Of a DNA stretch of 64,000 nt, positions 43,236-54,038 are shown piece by piece. A program made the translations under genes and the position numbers. The notes under the pieces are model-generated. The model did no database searches. It was given only the letters and a program-made list of their open reading frames with translations, and was not told where the DNA came from. Position 1 is the first letter of the stretch. Each line of letters starts with the position of its first letter. This DNA is from Corynebacterium massiliense DSM 45435 (GTDB lineage Bacteria > Actinomycetota > Actinomycetes > Mycobacteriales > Mycobacteriaceae), in NCBI RefSeq assembly GCF_028609805.1, contig NZ_CP063189.1, positions 1,116,001 through 1,180,000 of the forward strand, read 5' to 3'.

Positions 43236-44324
43236 CTAGCTCGCGGGTTTGATTTCGCAGCACCCGACGGCGCACGGTTCGCCGTCTTGAGTGCACCCCT
43301 GGACCGTGACCTGGCCCAGCGACGCGTACTCGCCGCGGCCAAAGGCGCCGGATTCGAGCTCTTCCAACAGGTCGACCACCATATGCGCAAACGACGCCTG
43401 GGTGCCCACCGTGTCCGCGCGAAAGACGCGGACGCCGAGCTTCGTGGCGGCATCGACAAGCTCGGTGTCGAGGTCCCAGATTACCTCCATGTGGTCGGCA
43501 ATAAAGCCGATGGGACAGACCACCACGGAGGTCACTCCCTCCGTCGTGGCAATCTCCGTGGTGTAGTCCACCACGTCCGGCTCCAGCCACGGGGTGCGCG
43601 GGTTGCCGGAGCGCGACTGCCACACCACCGAGTAGTCGCTGACCCCCGCGGCCTCGGCGACGAGGCGGGACGCCTCCGCGACCTGGCGCGAGTACAAATT
43701 CTTATCGCCTGCCGCCCCGCCGGCATCGTCGTGCGCGTTCGGCACCGAGTGCGCCGAAAACAGCACCGCCGTAGCGTCTCGCTCCGCGTCCGGGACCTGC
43801 TCGACCGCGCGCTGGACGCTCTTTGCCAAATCGGAGACGAACTGGGGGTGATCGTAAAATTGCCGGATCTTGGTGAACGTGATATCCGGCAGCCCCTTTT
43901 CGGCCAAGTGTTGCCGCACGCGTTCAATGTCCTCGTCGTACTGGCGGCACGCGGAATAGCCTCCCCACGCTGAGGTGGCAAAGACCGCTACGTTGCGCAC
44001 TCCGTCGCGCGCCATCCGCTCGGCGGTGTCCGTGGCAAACGGGTGCCAGTTGCGGTTGCCAAAGTAGACGGGCAACGAACGGCCGCGAGAGCCCAGCTCC
44101 TTTTCGATGTTCGCAATCATCTCGCGGTTCAGCCGGTTGAGCGGACTGACGCCATCGAAGTGGAAGTAATGCTTTCCTACCTGGGCGAGCCGCTCGCGCG
44201 GGATACCGCGGCCCCGCGTGACGTTCTCCAAAAACGGAACGACCTCCTCGTTTCCTTCCGGGCCACCGAAGGAAAGAACGAGGAGGGCGTCGAACTCCGC
44301 GGGCGTCGTAGTAGTTACAGACAT
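43236..44324 (-). CDS. hemH: Ferrochelatase (coproporphyrin III type) with C-terminal cysteine cluster
   Basis: Inserts Fe(II) into (copro)porphyrin in heme synthesis. 362 residues. Catalytic His in LFSAHSVPN and the acidic residue in GFIADHMEVIWDLDTE; RNWHPF and SAWGGYSACRQYDEDI are family blocks. The C-terminus GCTQDGEPCAVGCC plus Cys in YSACRQY match the [2Fe-2S] ligand pattern of actinobacterial ferrochelatases (mycobacterial enzymes use one internal and three C-terminal Cys). TAGTGT is 7 nt before the ATG, so the mRNA is probably leaderless. Lies downstream of the RipA-like gene on the same strand. Confidence 0.96.
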   Translation of the reverse strand: MSVTTTTPAEFDALLVLSFGGPEGNEEVVPFLENVTRGRGIPRERLAQVGKHYFHFDGVSPLNRLNREMIANIEKELGSRGRSLPVYFGNRNWHPFATDTAERMARDGVRNVAVFATSAWGGYSACRQYDEDIERVRQHLAEKGLPDITFTKIRQFYDHPQFVSDLAKSVQRAVEQVPDAERDATAVLFSAHSVPNAHDDAGGAAGDKNLYSRQVAEASRLVAEAAGVSDYSVVWQSRSGNPRTPWLEPDVVDYTTEIATTEGVTSVVVCPIGFIADHMEVIWDLDTELVDAATKLGVRVFRADTVGTQASFAHMVVDLLEELESGAFGRGEYASLGQVTVQGCTQDGEPCAVGCCEIKPAS

Positions 44325-44331
44325 GCTGTAA

Positions 44332-44337
44332 ACACTA
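44332..44337 (-). promoter_or_regulatory. -10 box of hemH (leaderless)
   Basis: Complement reads TAGTGT, 7 nt before the ATG at 44324, just after the hydrolase stop codon. Confidence 0.5.
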
Positions 44338-44348
44338 CAACTTTTGGT

Positions 44349-46271
44349 TTAGATCAAGCGAACGGCATACGGAGCCATGCCGGCTTGGCGCACCGGGTTG
44401 ACCGAGACGGTGGAGCCGGACTGCGGAGCCTCAAGCATCTGCCCGTCGCCCAGGTAGATGGCCACGTGCTCACCGCCATTCGGGCCGTAGAAGATGAGGT
44501 CGCCGCGCTGCATCTGGCTGGGATCCACCTTCTCACCGCGCTGGTACTGGTACCCGGTGAAGTGCGGCAGGGAGATGCCGGCGGCTGCGAAGGCGTAGAT
44601 GACCAGACCGGAGCAGTCGAAACCGACCTTGTTGTAGTCGCCGTGGGAGTCGGCCACACCGCCGTCACTGATGCCCTTGGTCGGGCCGTTGGCGTTGCCG
44701 CCGCCCCAGGCGTACGGCATGCCCACCTGCGCCATCGCACGGTCGATGACGGCCTCGATCTTGTCCTCGCGGGACTTATCCGAGATCTTCTCGCCGGCCT
44801 TGTCAGTAATCGTGGTCGAGGTATCCAGATCTTCCAGGACGCCATCGAGGTCGTTGACCAGGTCCTCGTCCGCACCGGTGGCGGTGTTCGTGATGCCCTG
44901 CGCCTGCTGCTGCGAGTCCGACGTCCCGTCGGCCGTGCCGCTCTGCGCGGATTGCGCCGACTGGGCCGATTGCGCGGACTGCGCGGACTGTGCCGACTGG
45001 TTCGAGGTTGCCGACTGACCGTTGCTGGTAGCCTGCTGGCCGTTCTGCTCACCAGTCTGCTGGTTAGCACCCTGCTGGTTGGCGCCCTGCTGGCTAGCCG
45101 CACCGTCGTATTGGATCGCCGGGATGGTCGCGCCGTCTTCGTAGGCGGTTTCCTCGAAAGCGGCGTGGTCCGGCTGCGAGTCCGCCACGATGTCGGCGGC
45201 GGCCTGGAACGCGGCATCGAGAAGCTGCTTCTTCTGCTCCTCCGTGATGCCTTCCTCCTTGGCGCCCTTCTCGTCGGCCTTGTCCGCAGCATCCGTCTTC
45301 GCGTCGTCCGACTTCGCGTCGGAGGACTTGTTCTCGGACTTGTCGCTCGTGCGTGCCGATGCCGACTTATCTCCGTCCTGCGAGGACTGCGTAGCGGCGG
45401 ATTGGTCGGTGGACTGGTGAGTCTCCGACTTCTTCTCGGACTCATCGCCGTGCTTGTCGTCGCTACCGGACTTCTCGCCGCTTCCGGACTTGTCTTTGTC
45501 CCGGGCGCCATCGATAGCGGTCTGTGCCGCCTCCTGCTTGTCGACGAGCTCGTCGCGCTTCTTCAGCGAGGACTCGATGTGCGACTGGCTATCGGAGAGG
45601 CGATCGCGGGCTGCCGACTCCGCTTCGGTGGCGCGGTCCACGCGCTTGTCGGCGAGTTCCTCTGCCTTGCGCAGCTGAGACTCCTTGTTCGCCTTTTCCG
45701 TGCGCACGCGCTCCAGGCTGTCAACGGTCTTTTTCTGATCCTCGGCCTGCTCGCGCAGATAGGAACGGCGCTCCAGCATGTCTTCTCGGGCGTCCTGGCC
45801 CGAGGCATTCGTCACGGCCTCGCTGGTGTTAGCGCGCCGGTACGCGGTGCGGGAGAGATCATCCAGCTTCTCCTTGGCGGCATCAAGATCCTTTTGTGCC
45901 TGGTCCAACTCGGCCTGCGCAGTCCGGGTGCCGTTTTTCGCCTGGATGGACTCCGAACGGGCGTCCTGGAGGTCCACGAGCGCCTGGTTGACGGCCTCGC
46001 GGTACTGGCCGATCTCGCCTTCGATGCGGGCGATCTCGTCTTCGACCCCGGCGAGCGCGCTGGCGACATCACCAATGGATGCCGAGCCGCCGTCCAGCTT
46101 GGACGTCAGTTCACCGATGATTGCCGAGGGATCAGGTTCTTTCGCTACGGCGGGTGTGGTCGGTGCGACGACGGACAGCGTCGTCGTGCATGCAACAGCC
46201 GCCAAGGCCGACTGCATGAGCCCGCCGCCCCGTTTGGGTCGGCGCGAGCGTTTGAACAAAGTGGTGGCCAC
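44349..46271 (-). CDS. Secreted NlpC/P60 peptidoglycan hydrolase (RipA-like)
   Basis: Endopeptidase cleaving D-Glu/meso-DAP bonds, needed for daughter-cell separation in relatives. 640 residues: signal peptide (basic KRSRRPKR, then LMQSALAAVACTTTLSVVAPTTPAVA), coiled coil about 45-265, a long Ser/Asp/Lys/Gln linker about 265-505 containing (AQS) and GANQQ repeats, and the C-terminal NlpC/P60 domain with catalytic Cys (FDCSGLVIYAF) and His (GGEHVAIYLGDG). Start GTG 46271 has AAGGAG at 8 nt; upstream in-frame codons encode Cys/Arg-rich sequence unsuited to a signal. The coiled coil probably covers the active site (RipA knowledge). Preceded by a 656-nt non-coding leader. Confidence 0.94.
   Translation of the reverse strand: MATTLFKRSRRPKRGGGLMQSALAAVACTTTLSVVAPTTPAVAKEPDPSAIIGELTSKLDGGSASIGDVASALAGVEDEIARIEGEIGQYREAVNQALVDLQDARSESIQAKNGTRTAQAELDQAQKDLDAAKEKLDDLSRTAYRRANTSEAVTNASGQDAREDMLERRSYLREQAEDQKKTVDSLERVRTEKANKESQLRKAEELADKRVDRATEAESAARDRLSDSQSHIESSLKKRDELVDKQEAAQTAIDGARDKDKSGSGEKSGSDDKHGDESEKKSETHQSTDQSAATQSSQDGDKSASARTSDKSENKSSDAKSDDAKTDAADKADEKGAKEEGITEEQKKQLLDAAFQAAADIVADSQPDHAAFEETAYEDGATIPAIQYDGAASQQGANQQGANQQTGEQNGQQATSNGQSATSNQSAQSAQSAQSAQSAQSAQSGTADGTSDSQQQAQGITNTATGADEDLVNDLDGVLEDLDTSTTITDKAGEKISDKSREDKIEAVIDRAMAQVGMPYAWGGGNANGPTKGISDGGVADSHGDYNKVGFDCSGLVIYAFAAAGISLPHFTGYQYQRGEKVDPSQMQRGDLIFYGPNGGEHVAIYLGDGQMLEAPQSGSTVSVNPVRQAGMAPYAVRLI
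44943..45000. repeat. Tandem 9-bp repeat encoding Ala-Gln-Ser in the hydrolase linker
   Basis: About six near-identical 9-bp units with synonymous changes. A further GANQQ duplication lies at about 45061-45095. Liable to length variation. Confidence 0.85.
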
Positions 46272-46927
46272 GAAACGTCTCCTTCTGCCACCCATCAGCA
46301 CGCATGCACAGTGGACTGGACTTCCCGCACACACGCACCTGCATCTGCGCATGGCACGCGTGTACTGCGCGGTCGCTCTACGAACACCGCATCACGGGAA
46401 GTCAACAATCAAGTCTGCACACTTGTCGTACGAATGGGGGCATAGTCTTTCAGAACGGTTTCTTCACGGTGCCCCAAACGAACACTTCGACCCAGCCCAC
46501 TACCCGCGCGTGGCCGCCCAACTGAAGCGCATAACCGCGGCGTGCTTCCCCACATGCCCGTGTGTACGTCAGTCAAGGACTCGCTCGGAATAGACGGTTT
46601 CAAAGTCAACCCTTGAGGCGATATGAGCACCTTATGCCACTAACCCCACTCACTGCACTCAATTCTCACAATTCACAGCAGAACGCACGCCTCCCGCGCG
46701 TTAGCATGCGCACCTTACCTGCAGACACGCCCGACACGCCCCACTGCTGTGTTCTTCATCACATCACGGTTTGATAAACGTCTCTTGTGGTCGCATTACC
46801 CCCGCAAGCAAACGGCCAATCAAGGAGGAAACGTTGATCGGGGCTCATATTCAGGCCACCCACGTCAAGTCTGTAGACCAGACTGAACTTAGAACATCCG
46901 CCCGTCGGCTAGCCCACGTGCCCCGCG
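46272..46927. other. Long intergenic region upstream of the RipA-like gene
   Basis: 656 bp between two minus-strand genes, more AT-rich than its flanks. It holds a GlxR-like site (46748-46763) and several TTGACT -35-like words on the minus strand without an unambiguous -10. On the plus strand AAGGAGG precedes a TTG at 46834, opening a 55-codon frame that runs antisense into the next gene (not accepted as a gene). I searched by eye for the c-di-AMP (ydaO) riboswitch known upstream of some actinobacterial NlpC/P60 genes and did not find its conserved blocks. Confidence 0.6.
46748..46763. promoter_or_regulatory. GlxR (CRP-type) binding-site-like sequence
   Basis: TGTGTTCTTCATCACA, one mismatch from TGTGA-N6-TCACA, about 480 bp upstream of the RipA-like gene. 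Confidence 0.45.
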
Positions 46928-47398
46928 TTACCGACGGTTTGCTGCCCGGTATGCACCCCAGAAAGCCAGCGCGCATACCGCCAGGACCAGCGGAACGATA
47001 AGCCCCCAGGCCGGATCGCCAGCCGGGAGGGCGTCGTAGAAGGTGTGCAACATGTCGACCTGACTTTGCCCCGGCGTGGTTTGAGCCTGGGCGGCTTCGA
47101 TCTCTGCCCGGCTCCAGTTATCGCTGACGGCGGAGACACTACCGGGCTGTTGAACGATTACGGTGTCCAACCCGGTCGCCTCTTGCAGCTTGGTCGCCAC
47201 ATCCCGCGCCCAGCCGTAGGGTTGGTCAGCAACATCTACGACGGCAATGCCGTCGCCGGGCCGCAGACTGTCATGGATTTGCTCCTGCACCGACGGGTCC
47301 CGCGCGAGGTCTGGGTTGGTAAACGCGACGGCATCGTCACGCAACTGCTCTGACAGATCGGCGAGATCCACGGCGTCGAAATAGGTCTGGTCAAACAT
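46928..47398 (-). CDS. DUF6676-type membrane-anchored protein (Rv1476-like)
   Basis: 156 residues from ATG 47398, which follows GAGGAG by ~10 nt (an in-frame ATG at 47431 is an alternative). The N-terminal ~100 residues form a TPM-like extracellular or cytoplasmic domain (LSEQLRDDAVAFTNPDLARDPSVQEQIHDSL; IAVVDVADQPYGWARDVATKLQEATGLDTVIVQQPG). A single C-terminal membrane helix (WGLIVPLVLAVCALAFWGAY) ends in RAANRR. In mycobacteria the equivalent gene sits between acn and ripA, the same order as here. Function unknown; its link to cell-wall hydrolases is positional only. Confidence 0.82.
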   Translation of the reverse strand: MFDQTYFDAVDLADLSEQLRDDAVAFTNPDLARDPSVQEQIHDSLRPGDGIAVVDVADQPYGWARDVATKLQEATGLDTVIVQQPGSVSAVSDNWSRAEIEAAQAQTTPGQSQVDMLHTFYDALPAGDPAWGLIVPLVLAVCALAFWGAYRAANRR

Positions 47399-47513
47399 GG
47401 GGCCGTTCTCCTCGCGCGTGGACAGTGACATACGCCCCTTTCTTCGCGGGCGCGCGCCTACGGTAGGTCAAATAGTGGAAAATTCGGTCAAGGCACGACC
47501 GGAAAAGCTGAAA

Positions 47514-47529
47514 CAGGACGAGCGTACTG
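47514..47529. promoter_or_regulatory. AcnR operator of acn
   Basis: CAGGACGAGCGTACTG fits the AcnR motif CAGNACnnnCGTACTG at every fixed position. It ends one base before the -10 at 47531, so bound AcnR would block RNA polymerase. The acnR gene lies downstream of acn. Confidence 0.8.
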
Positions 47530-47530
47530 T

Positions 47531-47536
47531 TATAGT
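47531..47536 (+). promoter_or_regulatory. -10 box of acn (AcnR-controlled promoter)
   Basis: TATAGT directly after the AcnR operator. It predicts an mRNA leader of about 170 nt. Confidence 0.65.
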
Positions 47537-47549
47537 GACAGAAGTCGAC

Positions 47550-47580
47550 GGTTTACCCACCTATACTCGATGGGTGAACC
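47550..47580. promoter_or_regulatory. Inverted repeat bracketing a second -10 upstream of acn
   Basis: GGTTTACCCA (47550-47559) and TGGGTGAACC (47571-47580), 9 of 10 positions symmetric, flank TATACT (47562-47567). This is an operator-like layout around a candidate second promoter. Confidence 0.5.
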
Positions 47581-47641
47581 ATCGCGTTCGTCTCGTCTCA
47601 CGCGCCCCGCGTTCGCGAGCCCGTACGGCACGCACGCTCTT

Positions 47642-47659
47642 GCCGCGGGCCCGCGGCAC
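47642..47659. repeat. 18-bp perfect palindrome in the acn leader
   Basis: TGCCGCGGGCCCGCGGCA, 56 bp before the GTG start. Strong secondary-structure potential in the 5' untranslated region. Confidence 0.6.
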
Positions 47660-47714
47660 ACACGCGCAGGGCGGTGAGCTGTGAACAATACTCAGACAAG
47701 GAATGGAGCTCCCT

Positions 47715-50531
<2,817 letters not shown>

Positions 50532-50593
50532 GAGCTAACGGCCGGCCAGTGCCCATCGGTACTGGCTGCCTAGCCTTGAGGCACTTTTCATTG

Positions 50594-50643
50594 AAGGGCC
50601 GCGACTGCCCAGCCTGCGCTGTGGTGAGGTCGCGGCCCTTTTT
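50594..50643 (+). terminator. Rho-independent terminator of acn
   Basis: 12-bp perfect stem AAGGGCCGCGAC / GTCGCGGCCCTT followed by T run, between acn and acnR; some read-through to acnR is expected. Confidence 0.88.
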
Positions 50644-50681
50644 CCGCACCGACACGCTCATAGAAGGACTCTGTTTACACC

Positions 50682-51254
50682 ATGCCCATCGTCAGTGATG
50701 AAGAACTCCAGCGCCGCCGCCACGACATTCTGGTCGGCGCCCGCAGATGCTTCGCGGAACATGGCTACGAGGGCGCGTCGGTGCGGCTTTTGGAACAGGC
50801 GACCGGAAAGTCCCGCGGCGCCATCTTCCACCACTTCCGGGATAAGGAGTCGCTGTTTCTGGCGCTCGCCCAGGAGGACGCCGCCCGGCAGGCGGAAGTG
50901 GTCTGCCAAGAGGGTTTGGTAGAGGTCATGCGCGACATGCTCAACCACCCGGAACGCCACGACTGGCTGGCCACCCGGCTGGAGATCATCAGCCTGCTGC
51001 GCACGGACCCATCGTTTCGCGCCCGCTGGCGTGACCACCAAAGCGTTCTTAACGATGCCGTGTATTCCCGCCTGCGCTCCAACGCGGAGAAGGGTCGCCT
51101 GCGTGACGATGTCGACATCGACACCCTCGTCGCTTACCTGGAGACCTTCATGGACGGGTTCATCACCCGCCTAGCCCTGGGCGATACCGACGGGCTGCAC
51201 GAGGTGCTCGACGTGGTCGAGCACAGCATCCGTCACTCGCGCTCGCTGCTGTAG
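50682..51254 (+). CDS. acnR: TetR-family repressor of aconitase, AcnR
   Basis: 190 residues. N-terminal TetR HTH: RRRHDILVGARRCFAEHGYEGASVRLLEQATGKSRGAIFHHFRDKESLFLAL. The C-terminal ligand domain is helical; AcnR of C. glutamicum binds citrate-Mg and Fe. The predicted target is the operator upstream of acn, giving feedback control of citrate flux. The gene follows the acn terminator by 38 nt and has AAGGA about 14-18 nt before its ATG. The acn-acnR order is typical of corynebacteria and mycobacteria. Confidence 0.96.
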   Translation: MPIVSDEELQRRRHDILVGARRCFAEHGYEGASVRLLEQATGKSRGAIFHHFRDKESLFLALAQEDAARQAEVVCQEGLVEVMRDMLNHPERHDWLATRLEIISLLRTDPSFRARWRDHQSVLNDAVYSRLRSNAEKGRLRDDVDIDTLVAYLETFMDGFITRLALGDTDGLHEVLDVVEHSIRHSRSLL

Positions 51255-51281
51255 AGCCCCGGCCGCCGCTGGAGCTGATTT

Positions 51282-53945
51282 TTACCTGTCGGCGAGTTTT
51301 ACTTCCGTCACCGTCGCGTATTCGCGCACCGCTGCGGCGAAACGGTCGTCGTGACAGGTAAGAATCATCGCCGCGCCGTTTTGGAGAGCCCGCGCGATTT
51401 CGGCATGCAGTGCCTGCCGATGCCGCGGTGCCAGCCCCGCGTCCGGCTCGTCGAGTAGGACGAGCCGGAAGCCGCTGCCCCGCTGGCCGCGGGACGCACC
51501 GTCCAACTCCGCGGCGACGTTGAGGAGCTTTTGCGCGCTTTCGGATAAATCGAGAGGGTGCGCACATGCGTCAATATCTAAACGCCGGAGCATTCCAGCG
51601 AACGCGACATCCGCGCACCGCGGCTCGATGAGTTGGTCGTCTGCTGACTGCAGCGCCATGGCCACGTCCCATTCGTCGCGCAGGTAGGGTGCCCCTTCAG
51701 TATCGCCCGCATCCAGCCCGGCAAGGCAGCGCAGTACCGTGGTCTTGCCCGCCCCGTTTGGCCCGCGCAACCACGTCACGCCGCCCGTGCGCACGGGGAT
51801 GGACACGGGCCCGACGCGAAATGCCGCAGTGCGGCCATCTTTTCGGCCCCGCGTGGCAATCACCGGGCCGAGCTCCGTCGTTGCGCCGACGGGGGCCACC
51901 GGCGCTGGCAACGCGGCCGAGCGGTCCGCAGCGTCCCTCCGGCCCATGGAATCGTGCTCGATGACGCGGCCGCCGAGCAGAGGGTCGGATTCGTAGCCGA
52001 CCGTGATGACTGCGGTGTGGGCATCGGCAAGCGCCTGCAGGTACTCGGCCACCTGCTTGCGGGCCTGCGGGTCCAGGCCCACGGTGGGATCGCAGACCAC
52101 CAGAACATCTGGCCTGCTAATTCCCACCGCACCGATGGCGAGCCGGCGGGTTTGCCCTCCTGATAGCGTCGTCGGATCTGCGCCGAGGTGTTCGCTTAGC
52201 CCGAGGAGGTGCGTGGTCTCGCGCACGCAGTGGTCGATGATCGCAGCATCCACGCCGCGGTATTCCAGGGGCAAAGCGAGCTCTTCTTCCACGGTGTCGC
52301 GCAGAAGGCTCACGTGCGCATCAGGCTGCGGCCCCACGACCGCGACGGTCCCGTACTCCCGTGCTAGGTGATCCGCGTAGTCTTCCTTCACCGTGTCCGG
52401 CCCGAGGACGATGTGCTGTATTGGAGCACCCGGGCGGGAAGCGGATGCGTGAGACGAGGATACCGCGGCAGAGTCATCGAAACCGATGGCAGCCAACGCC
52501 CGGCCGCGCTGCGCGCCGCTTCCGAGCAGTCGGCTCATCACCGGGACGGCGAAGTGTGGGACGATGGTCCGCACGTTCGCTCTCACGCCGCGGAGTTGGT
52601 TGGCGTCGCGGACGACCGCGACCTGCCGGCCGGTCTGCGGGATGACCTGGATGGCAACACCGGCGAGATAGGCCAGCCGGCGGGCTGTCGGGCTGGTGCC
52701 TGCCGGGCTGGTGCCTGCCACGCGCTCAATCGACTTAGCCAACTCGGCCGGGCGAATGCATGCTGATGCCGCGAGCACGCACGACGCTAGCGCCCAGCAG
52801 CGGGCGGAGAGCCCGGCGGCCGTCATTAGGCCATCGGAGGTCACGCCCCAGCCGATGGGATGATCACCGTGTGGTGCGTGGATGATAGCGACGGACAAGG
52901 CCACCGGCAGTGAAACGGCTACCGACGCCGCTGCCAGATGCAGCCGGCGCGACGCCGCGACACACACCACCAACGCCACCGCCACTACTAAAAGCGATAC
53001 CCACGTCGAGTTGGCGGTAAAGACCACACCCCACGCGATGGCGGCCAGCGCCAGCACCGCAAGCGGGCGCAGTGAGCCGCGGCGAGAAACCGTCAGGGCA
53101 GGCGCTCCCCCGTCTTCTGCGGGCACCGGCTCCGTAAACCGCTGCAACCGGTCGGTCGCCGGATTGGCACCCGGCCGGTAAGACGCCGCGCTAGCATCGC
53201 GCGACAACGCCCGTGTGGGCAGCGCCTTGAGTGTTGCCCACACGATGAACAGCACCGCAATCTTGTCCGCTGGATCCGATACAGCGGACTGCAACGTCAC
53301 CGAGCTGATAAGCGATCCGGTCACCTCTTGGAACACGGACACGAGCGCGCCGGTCCCTACCCCGGACGTGCCGCCGTAGACGAACGCGGCAACAGGCGCG
53401 GCCAGCATCCCAGAGACGATCCCGATGACCGCGCCCGCGCTCACCATGCGCCACGGGGACTTGAAGGCACCGCGCTCCACCGCCAGACCGGCCATCGCGC
53501 CGGTTGCCGCCGACACCGCGGCGAAAGGCAGCGCCGTCGGGTTGACCAGGCCCCACGCCACGGACGAGACCGCGCCGGTGGTCAGGCCCGCCGCAGGGCC
53601 GGTGAGGGCAGCGATGAGAACCGTGCCTACCGAATCCAGGTAGAGCGGGATGCCTATCGACCCGACCACTTGGCCCACCGCAGCATTGGCCACGACCGCC
53701 AGCGGGATAAGCGCGATCACGCGGGCGGGCAGCCGCGGCAAAACCCCCGCGACCAGCGCTAGGGTGCCCGCTAGATAGCCGGCGAGGGTGATAAGGCCGG
53801 CCCGTGAATCGGCGAGCGCGGCGGCGGTGCTGCCATCGCCCTCCCCAAACGACGGGCGGGCAATAACCACGAAGACCCACGTCGCGGCGATGCAGAATAC
53901 GCCGAAGAGGGTAATTAACCGGCCGCGGGAAAACAGAAGTGACAT
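51282..53945 (-). CDS. Single-chain ECF-type transporter: S, T and two ATPase domains fused
   Basis: 887 residues. About 1-245: six-helix S-component-like membrane domain (GSIGIPLYLDSVGTVLIAALTGPAAGLTTG). About 290-500: EcfT-like domain ending in the coupling motif AQRGRALAA (478-486). About 510-670: first ATPase domain that lacks the N-terminal lobe and Walker A, but keeps the Q-loop region, an intact LSGGQ (594-598) and an altered Walker B VVCDPTVGLD. About 695-887: second ATPase domain with Walker A GPNGAGKTT (728-736), Walker B LLDEPDAGL and H-loop His865, but a degenerate signature (LSESAQ, 800-805). Together they can make one composite ATP site. The neighbouring nucleoside hydrolase suggests a nucleoside or base substrate (inference). 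Confidence 0.85.
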   Translation of the reverse strand: MSLLFSRGRLITLFGVFCIAATWVFVVIARPSFGEGDGSTAAALADSRAGLITLAGYLAGTLALVAGVLPRLPARVIALIPLAVVANAAVGQVVGSIGIPLYLDSVGTVLIAALTGPAAGLTTGAVSSVAWGLVNPTALPFAAVSAATGAMAGLAVERGAFKSPWRMVSAGAVIGIVSGMLAAPVAAFVYGGTSGVGTGALVSVFQEVTGSLISSVTLQSAVSDPADKIAVLFIVWATLKALPTRALSRDASAASYRPGANPATDRLQRFTEPVPAEDGGAPALTVSRRGSLRPLAVLALAAIAWGVVFTANSTWVSLLVVAVALVVCVAASRRLHLAAASVAVSLPVALSVAIIHAPHGDHPIGWGVTSDGLMTAAGLSARCWALASCVLAASACIRPAELAKSIERVAGTSPAGTSPTARRLAYLAGVAIQVIPQTGRQVAVVRDANQLRGVRANVRTIVPHFAVPVMSRLLGSGAQRGRALAAIGFDDSAAVSSSHASASRPGAPIQHIVLGPDTVKEDYADHLAREYGTVAVVGPQPDAHVSLLRDTVEEELALPLEYRGVDAAIIDHCVRETTHLLGLSEHLGADPTTLSGGQTRRLAIGAVGISRPDVLVVCDPTVGLDPQARKQVAEYLQALADAHTAVITVGYESDPLLGGRVIEHDSMGRRDAADRSAALPAPVAPVGATTELGPVIATRGRKDGRTAAFRVGPVSIPVRTGGVTWLRGPNGAGKTTVLRCLAGLDAGDTEGAPYLRDEWDVAMALQSADDQLIEPRCADVAFAGMLRRLDIDACAHPLDLSESAQKLLNVAAELDGASRGQRGSGFRLVLLDEPDAGLAPRHRQALHAEIARALQNGAAMILTCHDDRFAAAVREYATVTEVKLADR

Positions 53946-54038
53946 GGGAAATTCCGAAGAGGTTGTTGCGTCTCCCCGCGCCTATGTCACCTCAGCGCGG
54001 ACGCTCAGCAAAGTAGCTGGGCTGAAAATTCTTTCCCG

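Noticed and set aside
46272..46927. c-di-AMP (ydaO) riboswitch upstream of the NlpC/P60 gene
   Set aside because: Expected from some actinobacteria, but the conserved GCCGGGGA and GGGGUGAAU-type blocks are not present on the minus strand.
46834..47001. Plus-strand 55-codon frame starting TTG behind a strong AAGGAGG
   Set aside because: Most of it is antisense to the DUF6676-type gene and the residues lack any recognisable pattern. One good ribosome site is not enough.
47550..47580. Second AcnR site or terminator
   Set aside because: The dyad lacks the CAG/CTG-type core of AcnR and has no T run; kept only as an unassigned operator-like repeat.
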